Below, piece by piece: positions 1 to 5,000 of a DNA stretch of 10,590 nt. The stretch is from assembly GCA_002441095.1 (NCBI GenBank), contig DJVG01000046.1:1574-12163 (forward strand), in the 5' to 3' direction. A program made the position numbers and the translations under genes. The notes beneath the pieces are model-generated. The model saw only the letters and a list, made by a program, of their open reading frames with translations. It was not told the origin of the DNA and did no database searches. Every line of letters begins with the position of its first letter. Position 1 is the stretch's first letter. Source of the DNA: Elusimicrobia bacterium UBA6262 (GTDB lineage Bacteria; CAYTYR01; UBA6262).

Positions 1-48
1 ATCTGCCTTCTAAGCAGAGGGTCGCGTGTTCGAATCACGCCAGGGACG
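1..48 (+). tRNA. tRNA-Arg (TCT anticodon), 3' part only
   Basis: The 3' portion of a tRNA cut by the window edge. The anticodon stem is TCTGC (2-6) with GCAGA (14-18), closing a 7-nt loop CTTCTAA whose anticodon (9-11) is TCT, so it reads arginine AGA codons. A 5-nt variable region follows, then the T arm GCGTG-TTCGAAT-CACGC (24-40), the 3' acceptor strand CAGGGAC (41-47) and discriminator G48. CCA is not encoded (CTT follows), so it would be added post-transcriptionally, unlike in the neighbouring tRNA-His. The 5' acceptor strand and D arm lie outside the window. Confidence 0.93.
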
Positions 49-64
49 CTTAAAATAGCAGTTA

Positions 65-154
65 AAAGTGTTAAGTGATAAGTGTTAAGTTTTGGTGAAT
101 AAATTTAATAGAAATACCTAAATTTATAACTTAAAACTTCTAACTTAAAACTTT
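65..154. repeat. AT-rich imperfect inverted repeat between tRNA genes
   Basis: The left arm is 65-92 and the right arm 127-154. The right arm's reverse complement matches the left at 23 of 28 positions. Each arm is itself a tandem of a 14-nt unit: AAGTGTTAAGT occurs at 66-76 and 80-90, and TAACTTAAAACTT at 127-139 and 141-153. The loop is about 34 nt. There is no clear coding content. It could be a dispersed intergenic repeat or a large weak hairpin separating the two tRNA transcripts. Confidence 0.6.
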
Positions 155-168
155 CTCTAATATATGGT

Positions 169-246
169 GGTGGCTGTAGCTCAGCTGGTTAGAGCGCTAG
201 TCTGTGGCACTAGAGGTCGCGGGTTCAAATCCCGTTAGCCACCCCA
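169..246 (+). tRNA. tRNA-His (GTG anticodon), intact, CCA encoded
   Basis: A complete cloverleaf. The acceptor strand GTGGCTG (170-176) pairs with TAGCCAC (236-242). G169 is placed to be the histidine-specific G-1, opposite discriminator C243. The D arm starts at 179, the anticodon loop TTGTGGC-like segment carries GTG, and the T arm is GCGGG-TTCAAAT-CCCGT (219-235). CCA is encoded at 244-246. The segment 175-248 is present again at 502-625 behind a nuclease gene. If the element integrated here, the 3' part of this gene came with it and restored an intact tRNA. Confidence 0.95.
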
Positions 247-262
247 ATAAAACTGAGGCAAG

Positions 263-577
263 ATGTTTTTAGTATATGTTTTGAAGAGCTATAAGAATAA
301 CAAAAGGTATGTTGGATATACAAAATTGACAATTGAAGAAAGATTAAAACAACATAATTCAGGACTTAATAGATTTACAAAAGGTAATAGACCTTTTAAA
401 GTATTATTAACTGAAGAATTTAGTGATAAATCAGAAGCAAGAAAAAGAGAACTATTTCTTAAATCAGGTGTTGGTAGACAATATTTGGATAAAATACTTA
501 GTGTAGCTCAGCTTCAGCCTGAGGCTGAGCCGCCTCTGGCGGAGGTTACCTGCCTGCCGGCAGGCAGGGAGCGCTAG
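263..577 (+). CDS. Small GIY-YIG endonuclease (URI-like), tRNA-associated, chimeric C-terminus
   Basis: A single-domain GIY-YIG nuclease of 104 aa. The GIY equivalent is VYV (residues 4-6) and the YIG equivalent YVG (16-18). The conserved Arg is R27 in RLKQHN, and the metal-binding Glu is probably E63 in KRELFLKSG. Stand-alone proteins of this kind are typically about 80-95 aa; the recognisable domain ends near residue 80. The last 24 residues are encoded by a truncated tRNA-His copy plus two palindromic insertions, so they are probably not functional protein. The ATG follows GAGG (255-258) at short spacing, 17 nt after the tRNA-His CCA. The body is visibly more AT-rich than the genes from 778 on, suggesting transfer. 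It could be the mobility function of a minimal tRNA-targeted element, or a passenger. The substrate is not evident; the domain cuts DNA in known relatives. Confidence 0.88.
   Translation: MFLVYVLKSYKNNKRYVGYTKLTIEERLKQHNSGLNRFTKGNRPFKVLLTEEFSDKSEARKRELFLKSGVGRQYLDKILSVAQLQPEAEPPLAEVTCLPAGRER
514..543. repeat. 30-bp double-palindrome insertion in the tRNA-His copy
   Basis: It contains two adjacent hairpins: TCAGCC-TGA-GGCTGA (514-528), then CCGCC-TCT-GGCGG (530-542). It sits exactly between CAGCT and GGTTA of the tRNA sequence, with no target-site duplication visible. It is GC-rich in an AT-rich neighbourhood and contributes ten in-frame codons to the nuclease tail. Similar short iterated palindromes are, from memory, common in several candidate-phylum genomes. 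Confidence 0.85.
549..568. repeat. 20-bp perfect palindrome insertion
   Basis: CCTGCCTGCCGGCAGGCAGG is its own reverse complement over all 20 bases. It is inserted exactly between GGTTA and GAGCG of the tRNA-His copy. Translated, such palindromes give a CLPAGR-type peptide, which I recall as a recurrent insertion in proteins from uncultured bacteria. Confidence 0.88.
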
Positions 578-777
578 TCTGTGGCACTAGAGGTCGCGGG
601 TTCAAATCCCGTTAGCCACCCCAATTTATGATCCATAGATAAGAGTAGAATAAAATTACTCCAAAGCTTACTGCAAGATCACTGCCAGCCAGCCGGCTTT
701 TACAGAGGCCTTTCTATTTACTGATAATTACAATCAAATAATTATATTTTCCTGTAGTCAACGAGGGGTGCCTTGGT

Positions 778-1455
778 ATGCTCAATCGTAACGATAGCGC
801 TGTCCCGCAAAAAAGCGCGAATTTAACCGAAATATGTACTTTATGCCGCAGCAACGCGGAGCTGTTTTATGAAATGCCTGGTAGAGTGTATTATCATTGC
901 GGGAAATGTTCGGCTATATTTTTGTCTCCGGAATGCTATGTTTCAAAGGAAGCCGAAGAAAAAAGGTATCAAAAACATGAGAATAATATTTCTGAGCCTG
1001 GCTACCGGAAATTCGTTGAACCCATGGTCTTAAAAATTCAAGAGAAGTTTGGCCCAGAGCATCAGGGGCTGGATTTTGGGTCAGGTCCTGGGCCGATAAT
1101 TACTAAACTTTTGCGTGACCGGGGATATTCTCTTGAGTTATACGACCCTTTTTTCTGTAATACGCCGGCGGTCCTGGAAAAAAAGTATGATTTTATTGCT
1201 TGTTGCGAGGTGATAGAGCATTTCCATCATCCGGAAAAAGAGTTCCGGCTGTTGCGGTCTCTTTTAAAGCCCCAAGGGGTATTGTTTTGCATGACTGCGC
1301 TGTATAATGAGGTAATAGATTTTAAAACATGGCATTATAAAGATGACCCAACGCATGTAATTTATTATCATACCAACACTTTGTTTTGGATCAAATCACA
1401 ATTCGGATTTTCGGCCTTAGAAACCAAGGAGAGACTGGCGCAGTTTTTCGCCTAG
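778..1455 (+). CDS. Class I SAM-dependent methyltransferase with N-terminal zinc ribbon
   Basis: A 225-aa protein. Residues 20-43 hold two CxxC pairs (CTLC and CGKC), a zinc-ribbon knuckle often fused to this methyltransferase family. The Rossmann-like domain follows: motif I is LDFGSGPG near residue 98, the post-I acidic position lies in LYDPFF, and the motif IV region is FIACCEVIEHFHHP, typical of Methyltransf_23/UbiG-like enzymes that transfer methyl from S-adenosylmethionine. The acceptor cannot be told from sequence. The ATG at 778 is preceded by GAGGGG (763-768) at suitable spacing. It stands alone: an intrinsic terminator follows, and the next gene has its own promoter. No membrane segment or signal peptide is seen. 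It is unlikely to be linked to the redox genes downstream. Confidence 0.85.
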   Translation: MLNRNDSAVPQKSANLTEICTLCRSNAELFYEMPGRVYYHCGKCSAIFLSPECYVSKEAEEKRYQKHENNISEPGYRKFVEPMVLKIQEKFGPEHQGLDFGSGPGPIITKLLRDRGYSLELYDPFFCNTPAVLEKKYDFIACCEVIEHFHHPEKEFRLLRSLLKPQGVLFCMTALYNEVIDFKTWHYKDDPTHVIYYHTNTLFWIKSQFGFSALETKERLAQFFA

Positions 1456-1460
1456 AACAG

Positions 1461-1487
1461 AGCAGTAATTAAGGGTACTGCTTTTTT
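1461..1487 (+). terminator. Intrinsic terminator of the methyltransferase gene
   Basis: AGCAGTA (1461-1467) pairs perfectly with TACTGCT (1476-1482) across an 8-nt loop, and T1482-T1487 form the U-tract. It lies 6 nt after the methyltransferase stop and just before the next promoter. Confidence 0.85.
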
Positions 1488-1490
1488 ATC

Positions 1491-1519
1491 TTGACAATAA
1501 GATACAATAATAGTATCAT
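1491..1519 (+). promoter_or_regulatory. Sigma-70 type promoter of the Rrf2 gene
   Basis: The -35 is TTGACA (1491-1496, consensus) and the -10 TATCAT (1514-1519), with a 17-bp spacer. The expected start of transcription, about 7 nt after the -10, falls on or next to the ATG at 1526. No Shine-Dalgarno sequence precedes the ATG, so the mRNA is probably leaderless. Confidence 0.82.
1501..1517. promoter_or_regulatory. Inverted-repeat operator candidate overlapping the -10
   Basis: GATAC (1501-1505), a 7-nt AT spacer, GATAC's complement GTATC (1513-1517). The repeat covers the promoter spacer and the first part of the -10 box, so a dimer bound here would block RNA polymerase. Rrf2 proteins bind palindromic AT-rich sites as dimers and often autoregulate; binding of this particular protein is inferred. 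Confidence 0.6.
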
Positions 1520-1525
1520 TAAAGC

Positions 1526-1921
1526 ATGAAACTGATTAACCGTGATACAGATTATGCTGTCAGGGCGCTGGTATATATGGCCAGATCGCCGCAACAGGTA
1601 TGTTCAGCGAAGGCACTTGTTGATGAACTGCGCATGCCGCGGGCTTTTTCCCGCAGGCTGCTGCAGGTATTAAGCCGGGAGGGGATCCTTAAATCCAGTA
1701 AGGGTAAAGGCGGAGGATTCAGATTCCGCAAATTACCGGCCAAGATCAAACTAAAAGACCTGGTGGAAATCTTCCAGCGGGATTTTAAAGAAACCCGGTG
1801 TATTTTTAAAAAGAAAATATGTCCGGATATTAGGACCTGTCCTTTGCGTCATAAGATACAGGGTATAGAAAAAAAAGTAGTTGATGAATTGGCAGCAGTC
1901 TCTATCGCTGATCTTAGCTAA
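1526..1921 (+). CDS. Rrf2-family transcriptional regulator with Fe-S cysteines (NsrR/IscR-like)
   Basis: A 131-aa Rrf2 protein. The N-terminal winged helix-turn-helix covers about residues 1-80, beginning with the family-typical NRDTDYAVRALVYMA. The wing region SKGKGGGFRF precedes the dimerisation helix. C92, C99 and C105 (C-x6-C-x5-C) correspond to the three Fe-S ligands of IscR/NsrR, so the protein probably carries a cluster and senses NO, oxygen or cluster status. Length is at the short end of the family. Next to a ferredoxin-type gene and hcp, control of nitrosative-stress genes is the most economical role; NsrR controls hcp in enterobacteria. No ribosome site precedes the ATG, which lies about where transcription should begin. 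Which sensor subtype it is cannot be settled from sequence. Confidence 0.88.
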   Translation: MKLINRDTDYAVRALVYMARSPQQVCSAKALVDELRMPRAFSRRLLQVLSREGILKSSKGKGGGFRFRKLPAKIKLKDLVEIFQRDFKETRCIFKKKICPDIRTCPLRHKIQGIEKKVVDELAAVSIADLS

Positions 1922-1985
1922 CCCGGATTTTACAATATTCTTTGGAATTCGACAAAAAAACACTGCGTCTTTTCGGTAAAAAAAC

Positions 1986-2022
1986 TGCTTACATACTACT
2001 GCGAGTATGCGCGCACTTTTTT
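1986..2022 (+). terminator. Intrinsic terminator after the Rrf2 gene
   Basis: TGCTTACATACT (1986-1997) pairs with AGTATGCGCGCA (2004-2015) around the loop ACTGCG, with two mismatches and one G-U pair in the middle of the stem. T2017-T2022 follow. It would separate the regulator from the ferredoxin-hcp unit, which then needs its own promoter in 2023-2090. AT-rich -10-like sequences occur near 2066-2074 without a good -35. Confidence 0.6.
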
Positions 2023-2097
2023 AACCTAAAATACTTTGAGTTTTTTCGTCTCGGTTCATCAAAAATATTATAAATTCCGGGTTAAAAGGAGCGTAAG

Positions 2098-2919
2098 ATG
2101 AAACGGCAGATCATAACAATTGATGAGCAAAGATGCACTGGCTGCGGTTTATGCGCCAATGGCTGTCCAGAGGGAGCGATAAAAATTATCAAAGGAAAGG
2201 CCAAACTAGTGGGAGATTTGCTATGCGATGGGCTGGGAGCCTGTATCGGGACTTGCCCGGAAGGGGCAATTAGTATTATAGAACGGGAAGCTGAGCCTTA
2301 TGCAGAGAAAAAAGTGATGGCAAATATTGTCAAGCAAGGGCCAGAAGTTCTGGCAGCGCACTTGGAACACCTGAAAGCCCATAACCAGAAGGAATATTTG
2401 AATGAAGCTCTTGACTATATGAAAGAAAAAGGCATAAAACAGGCTAGTCCATCTGCTCCATGCGGTTGCCCTGGTTCCAAAATGATGGATATGAGGAAGA
2501 AAGCAGCGGCAACAGAAAGTGCCCAGGGGGATATTGGTTCCCAATTAAGGCAATGGCCGGTCCAGATGCATCTTGTTTCCCCGGTAGCTCCTTATTTCCA
2601 GGGAGCGGATGTGTTACTGGCAGCGGATTGCGTAGCTTATGCTTTGGGCGGTTTTCATAAGGATCACTTAAAGGGTAAGGCTTTGGCAGTTGCTTGCCCA
2701 AAACTGGATAGCAACCAGGAAGAGTATGCGGCCAAGATCAAATCCTGGATAGAGGACGCGAAAATAAACACTCTCACGGTCATGATTATGCAGGTACCAT
2801 GCTGTAATGGATTAGTACAGTTGGTGCAACGGGCAATGGAAGGAGTAAAAAGGAAAGTACCGGTGAAAAAGATAGTGGTAAGTATCGAAGGAAATATTTT
2901 ATCAGAGGAATGGCTCTAA
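2098..2919 (+). CDS. Ferredoxin-type 4Fe-4S protein with Cys-rich C-terminal domain, hcp partner
   Basis: A 273-aa soluble protein. Residues 13-23 form a classical C-x2-C-x2-C-x3-CP cluster motif (C13, C16, C19, C23). The second ferredoxin repeat has only C43-x5-C49-x3-CP (C53); the normal C-x2-C opening is altered, so its cluster may be of unusual type or may recruit the cysteine elsewhere. The C-terminal domain (about 115-273) has further cysteines in PCGCPG (C122, C124), DC178, AC200P and a C235-C236 pair, suggesting additional metal or thiol chemistry. This architecture is, from memory, frequent next to hcp in anaerobes. It is probably the electron donor to Hcp, though this is inferred from neighbourhood. 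AGGAG (2087-2091) sits 6 nt before the ATG. It lies in the same orientation as hcp, 183 nt upstream of it. Confidence 0.82.
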   Translation: MKRQIITIDEQRCTGCGLCANGCPEGAIKIIKGKAKLVGDLLCDGLGACIGTCPEGAISIIEREAEPYAEKKVMANIVKQGPEVLAAHLEHLKAHNQKEYLNEALDYMKEKGIKQASPSAPCGCPGSKMMDMRKKAAATESAQGDIGSQLRQWPVQMHLVSPVAPYFQGADVLLAADCVAYALGGFHKDHLKGKALAVACPKLDSNQEEYAAKIKSWIEDAKINTLTVMIMQVPCCNGLVQLVQRAMEGVKRKVPVKKIVVSIEGNILSEEWL

Positions 2920-2931
2920 ATGCCAGTAAAT

Positions 2932-3072
2932 ACGAAATACAGTCAATACAAGAATCAGTAACGGAGAGGAGCGGTCAAAACGAAGATCAGTAAAAGCGCG
3001 AGGCAGTTGCCAGTAAAGGCAAAAAGCAGTTAACTGTAGTTGATTTGACTGGCAACTGTATTTCGTTTTGAC
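2932..3072 (+). promoter_or_regulatory. Structured leader before hcp with competing inverted repeats
   Basis: The gap holds three long perfect inverted repeats. Repeat A is 2974-2984 with 3062-3072 (11 bp). Repeat B, nested inside A, is 3004-3014 with 3048-3058 (11 bp, CAGTTGCCAGT). Repeat C is 2932-2943 with 3055-3066 (12 bp, ACGAAATACAGT); it shares 3' bases with both A and B and so excludes them. TGCCAGTAAA occurs directly repeated (2921-2930, 3008-3017), and CAGTAA occurs four times. No U-tract follows, so it is not an intrinsic terminator. It may be a cis-regulatory or mRNA-stabilising element, or decayed mobile repeat material. Confidence 0.6.
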
Positions 3073-3102
3073 TGGAGCACTATTTTAAAAGGGAGGATAA
3101 CA

Positions 3103-4734
3103 ATGTTCTGTCGGCAATGTGAACAAACGGCAAAAGGTACGGGCTGTACCCAGCAAGGTGTATGCGGTAAAACCCATGAAACAGCGACACTGCAAGATCT
3201 GCTGATCTTTAGCTTGAAAGGGATCGCTGTCTTGGGCTTGCTCGCCAGGGAAAAGGGGATCAAGGATAAAGAAACTGATATCTTCCTGCAAGAGGGATTG
3301 TTTACTACGGTCACCAATGTTAATTTTGACCCGGAAAAGATCGCTGGCAGGATATATGCGGCGTATAAAATAATGGAAAAGCTGAAAAAAGCAGTGGGTC
3401 CCATTCCTGCTGATGCTCCGGAACCGGTGCACTGGCAGCCAGCTGACTCGATAAATGGCTTGATCGCCCAGGGATTGGAAGTAGGTTTATTATCCGATTC
3501 CAGCCCTAATGAAGATATCCGGAGTTTACGGGAAATAATGCTTTTTGGCATGAAAGGCATGGCTGCTTATGCTGATCACGCGGCAATTCTTGGCCGGACG
3601 GATGAAGAAGTAAGCGCATTTTTCTATCAGGGATTGTCTGCGCTGGTAGACCCGAAATTGACGGCCGGGGATTATGTCTCCCTGGTCATGGAATTTGGGA
3701 AAATTAACTTGAAATGCATGGAAATACTGGATAAAGCGCATAATGATACTTTTGGTACTCCAGTCCCGACCAAAGTACCTCTGGGTGTGAAGAAGGGGCC
3801 TGCGATCATTGTTTCCGGACATGACCTGCTGGACCTGAAGCAGCTTTTGGAGCAAACCGAAGGCACTGGCATTAATATTTATACGCATAGTGAGATGCTG
3901 CCGGCGCATAGCTATCCTGAGCTGAAAAAACATCAGCACCTGGCTGGCCATTTTGGTACAGCCTGGCAGAACCAGCAAAAGGAATTTGACGGGATACCGG
4001 CAGTGGTTTTAATGACCACTAATTGCATCCAGAAGCCGCGGGAATCATATAGCGGTAAGATCTATACGACTGGTTTGGTGCAATACCCCGGAGAGGGTCA
4101 TATTGAGGCAGTGAACGGGAAAAAAGATTTTAAGGTTTTGATCGAATTGGCCAAAAAGCTAGGCGGATTTACAGAAGATAAGATAGAAAAAGAGATCACC
4201 GTGGGATTTGGCCATAAAACAGTATTGAGCCTGGCTGACAAAATAGTAGGAGCGGTGAAAGATAAGAAGATCAGGCACTTTTTCCTGATCGGCGGCTGTG
4301 ACGGGGCTAAGCCCGGCCGGAATTATTACACTGAATTTGCCCAGAAAGTGCCTAAAGATTGCATTATTCTGACTTTAGCCTGCGGCAAGTTCAGGTTCAA
4401 CCGCCTGGATTTTGGCACGATCGGCGATTTTCCACGCCTGCTGGATTGCGGCCAATGCAATGACGCCTATTCCGCGATCCAGATCGCTTCAGCTTTGGCT
4501 GTAGCTTTTAATTGCAGTGTGAATGACCTGCCGCTGTCCCTGGTGCTATCGTGGTATGAACAAAAAGCCGTCTGCATCTTATTGACCTTGTTGTCGTTAG
4601 GGATCAAGAATATCCGTCTGGGTCCGACCTTGCCGGCTTTTATCACACCCAAGGTATTGCAGGTGCTCGTGGATAAATTTAATATCAAGCCGATAACTAC
4701 GCCTGATCAGGACCTGAAAGAAATATTAGGATAA
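3103..4734 (+). CDS. hcp: Hybrid-cluster protein (Hcp), class I; hydroxylamine/NO reductase
   Basis: A 543-aa protein of normal family length. The N-terminal cluster motif is C3-x2-C6-x8-C15-x5-C21, the short spacing of class I enzymes from strict anaerobes, which hold a [4Fe-4S] cluster there. All eight ligands known from the Desulfovibrio hybrid cluster are recognisable: H240, E264, C308, C399 (the persulfide cysteine, in GGCDGAKPGR), C427, C452, E486 and K488 (SWYEQKAV). The enzyme is cytoplasmic. It reduces hydroxylamine in vitro, and in enterobacteria it acts as an NO reductase and S-nitrosylase. GGGAGG (3091-3096) lies 6 nt before the ATG. It is the third gene of a regulator, ferredoxin-type protein and hcp set, supporting a nitrosative-stress role. 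The gene looks intact. Confidence 0.97.
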   Translation: MFCRQCEQTAKGTGCTQQGVCGKTHETATLQDLLIFSLKGIAVLGLLAREKGIKDKETDIFLQEGLFTTVTNVNFDPEKIAGRIYAAYKIMEKLKKAVGPIPADAPEPVHWQPADSINGLIAQGLEVGLLSDSSPNEDIRSLREIMLFGMKGMAAYADHAAILGRTDEEVSAFFYQGLSALVDPKLTAGDYVSLVMEFGKINLKCMEILDKAHNDTFGTPVPTKVPLGVKKGPAIIVSGHDLLDLKQLLEQTEGTGINIYTHSEMLPAHSYPELKKHQHLAGHFGTAWQNQQKEFDGIPAVVLMTTNCIQKPRESYSGKIYTTGLVQYPGEGHIEAVNGKKDFKVLIELAKKLGGFTEDKIEKEITVGFGHKTVLSLADKIVGAVKDKKIRHFFLIGGCDGAKPGRNYYTEFAQKVPKDCIILTLACGKFRFNRLDFGTIGDFPRLLDCGQCNDAYSAIQIASALAVAFNCSVNDLPLSLVLSWYEQKAVCILLTLLSLGIKNIRLGPTLPAFITPKVLQVLVDKFNIKPITTPDQDLKEILG

Positions 4735-4760
4735 GAGTATAAGGATGGCAAAAATTTTAC

Positions 4761-4789
4761 TTGACAATATTTTTGTTATCAGCTATTAT
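4761..4789 (+). promoter_or_regulatory. Strong promoter upstream of small ORF/terminator and giant gene
   Basis: The -35 TTGACA (4761-4766) and the -10 TATTAT (4784-4789) are separated by exactly 17 bp. This is the best promoter in the window besides the one at 1491. The predicted start near 4796 gives a leader of about 205 nt to the gene at 5001, or a transcript of about 150 nt if the terminator at 4913 acts. Confidence 0.78.
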
Positions 4790-4867
4790 CTAAACAATTA
4801 TTAAAATATTTTGGTTTTTATCAGCAGTTGCTTTATATTTTACGCTCCATTTTTCTAAAAAGGAAAA

Positions 4868-4921
4868 ATGAAACATAAAGTAGAAAACAATTCAATACGA
4901 AATATTGTATCTAAACGGTAA
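4868..4921 (+). CDS. 17-codon ORF, leader-peptide candidate
   Basis: ATG 4868 to TAA 4919-4921 encodes 17 residues (MKHKVENNSIRNIVSKR), basic and without a known motif. AAGGA (4860-4864) gives a ribosome site at rather short spacing. The start codon lies in the 3' arm of an AT-rich hairpin (4848-4855 with 4863-4870). The last three codons, including the stop, are the 5' arm of a terminator, so a ribosome reaching the stop would prevent the terminator from forming. No conservation data are available, so it could be a chance ORF within a small RNA. Confidence 0.4.
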   Translation: MKHKVENNSIRNIVSKR

Positions 4922-4943
4922 TCTATTTTAGGTTACCGTTTTT
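4913..4943 (+). terminator. Intrinsic terminator between the small ORF and the giant gene
   Basis: AAACGGTAATC (4913-4923) pairs with GGTTACCGTTT (4931-4941), one G-U pair included, around a 7-nt loop. The run TTTTT (4939-4943) is the U-tract. It can end the hcp transcript, and it lies between the 4761 promoter and the gene at 5001, where it could attenuate that gene. Confidence 0.85.
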
Positions 4944-5000
4944 CTATTTATAGAGAAAGATATATTAAGTTAGGAAAACAAAAACGCAAAGGAGACGATC

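Larger units (their letters stand above)
502..625 (+). pseudogene. Truncated tRNA-His copy interrupted by two palindromic insertions
   Basis: With two inserts removed (514-543 and 549-568), this segment equals 175-248 of the intact tRNA-His: TGTAGCTCAGCT (502-513), GGTTA (544-548), then 57 identical nucleotides (569-625). The 5' acceptor strand is absent, since the bases before 502 do not match 169-174, so a normal cloverleaf cannot form. Both insertions fall in the D-loop. Identity is complete over 74 nt. It is best read as the displaced 3' end of the original tRNA gene after integration, or as a tandem duplication remnant. The first half is also read as the C-terminus of the GIY-YIG gene, whose stop TAG is 575-577. 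Confidence 0.9.

Noticed and set aside
514..568. CRISPR-like repeat array
   Set aside because: The palindromes differ from one another and no regular repeat-spacer unit exists.
569..623. A second functional tRNA-His gene
   Set aside because: The 5' acceptor strand is missing and the D-loop is split by 50 nt of inserts, so only the anticodon and T arms are normal.
685..705. Hairpin plus T-run (GCCAGCC/GGCTTTT) as terminator behind the tRNA-His copy
   Set aside because: The stem is only about 4 bp and the T-run is interrupted; too weak to call.
717..748. Promoter for the methyltransferase gene
   Set aside because: A TATATT-like -10 exists at 743-748, but no -35 at an acceptable distance.
2974..3072. 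Intrinsic terminator between the ferredoxin gene and hcp
   Set aside because: The stems are long but no U-tract follows 3072; the next bases lead into the hcp ribosome site.
3030..3978. Minus-strand frames of 115-176 codons opposite hcp
   Set aside because: Antisense shadows of a gene whose sense translation has every expected Hcp ligand.
4981..4994. Fragment resembling the GEMM (c-di-GMP) riboswitch motif ACGCAAAG before the giant gene
   Set aside because: Only this octamer is present. The paired helices, receptor-loop sequence and second conserved half are absent; it overlaps the ribosome site by chance.
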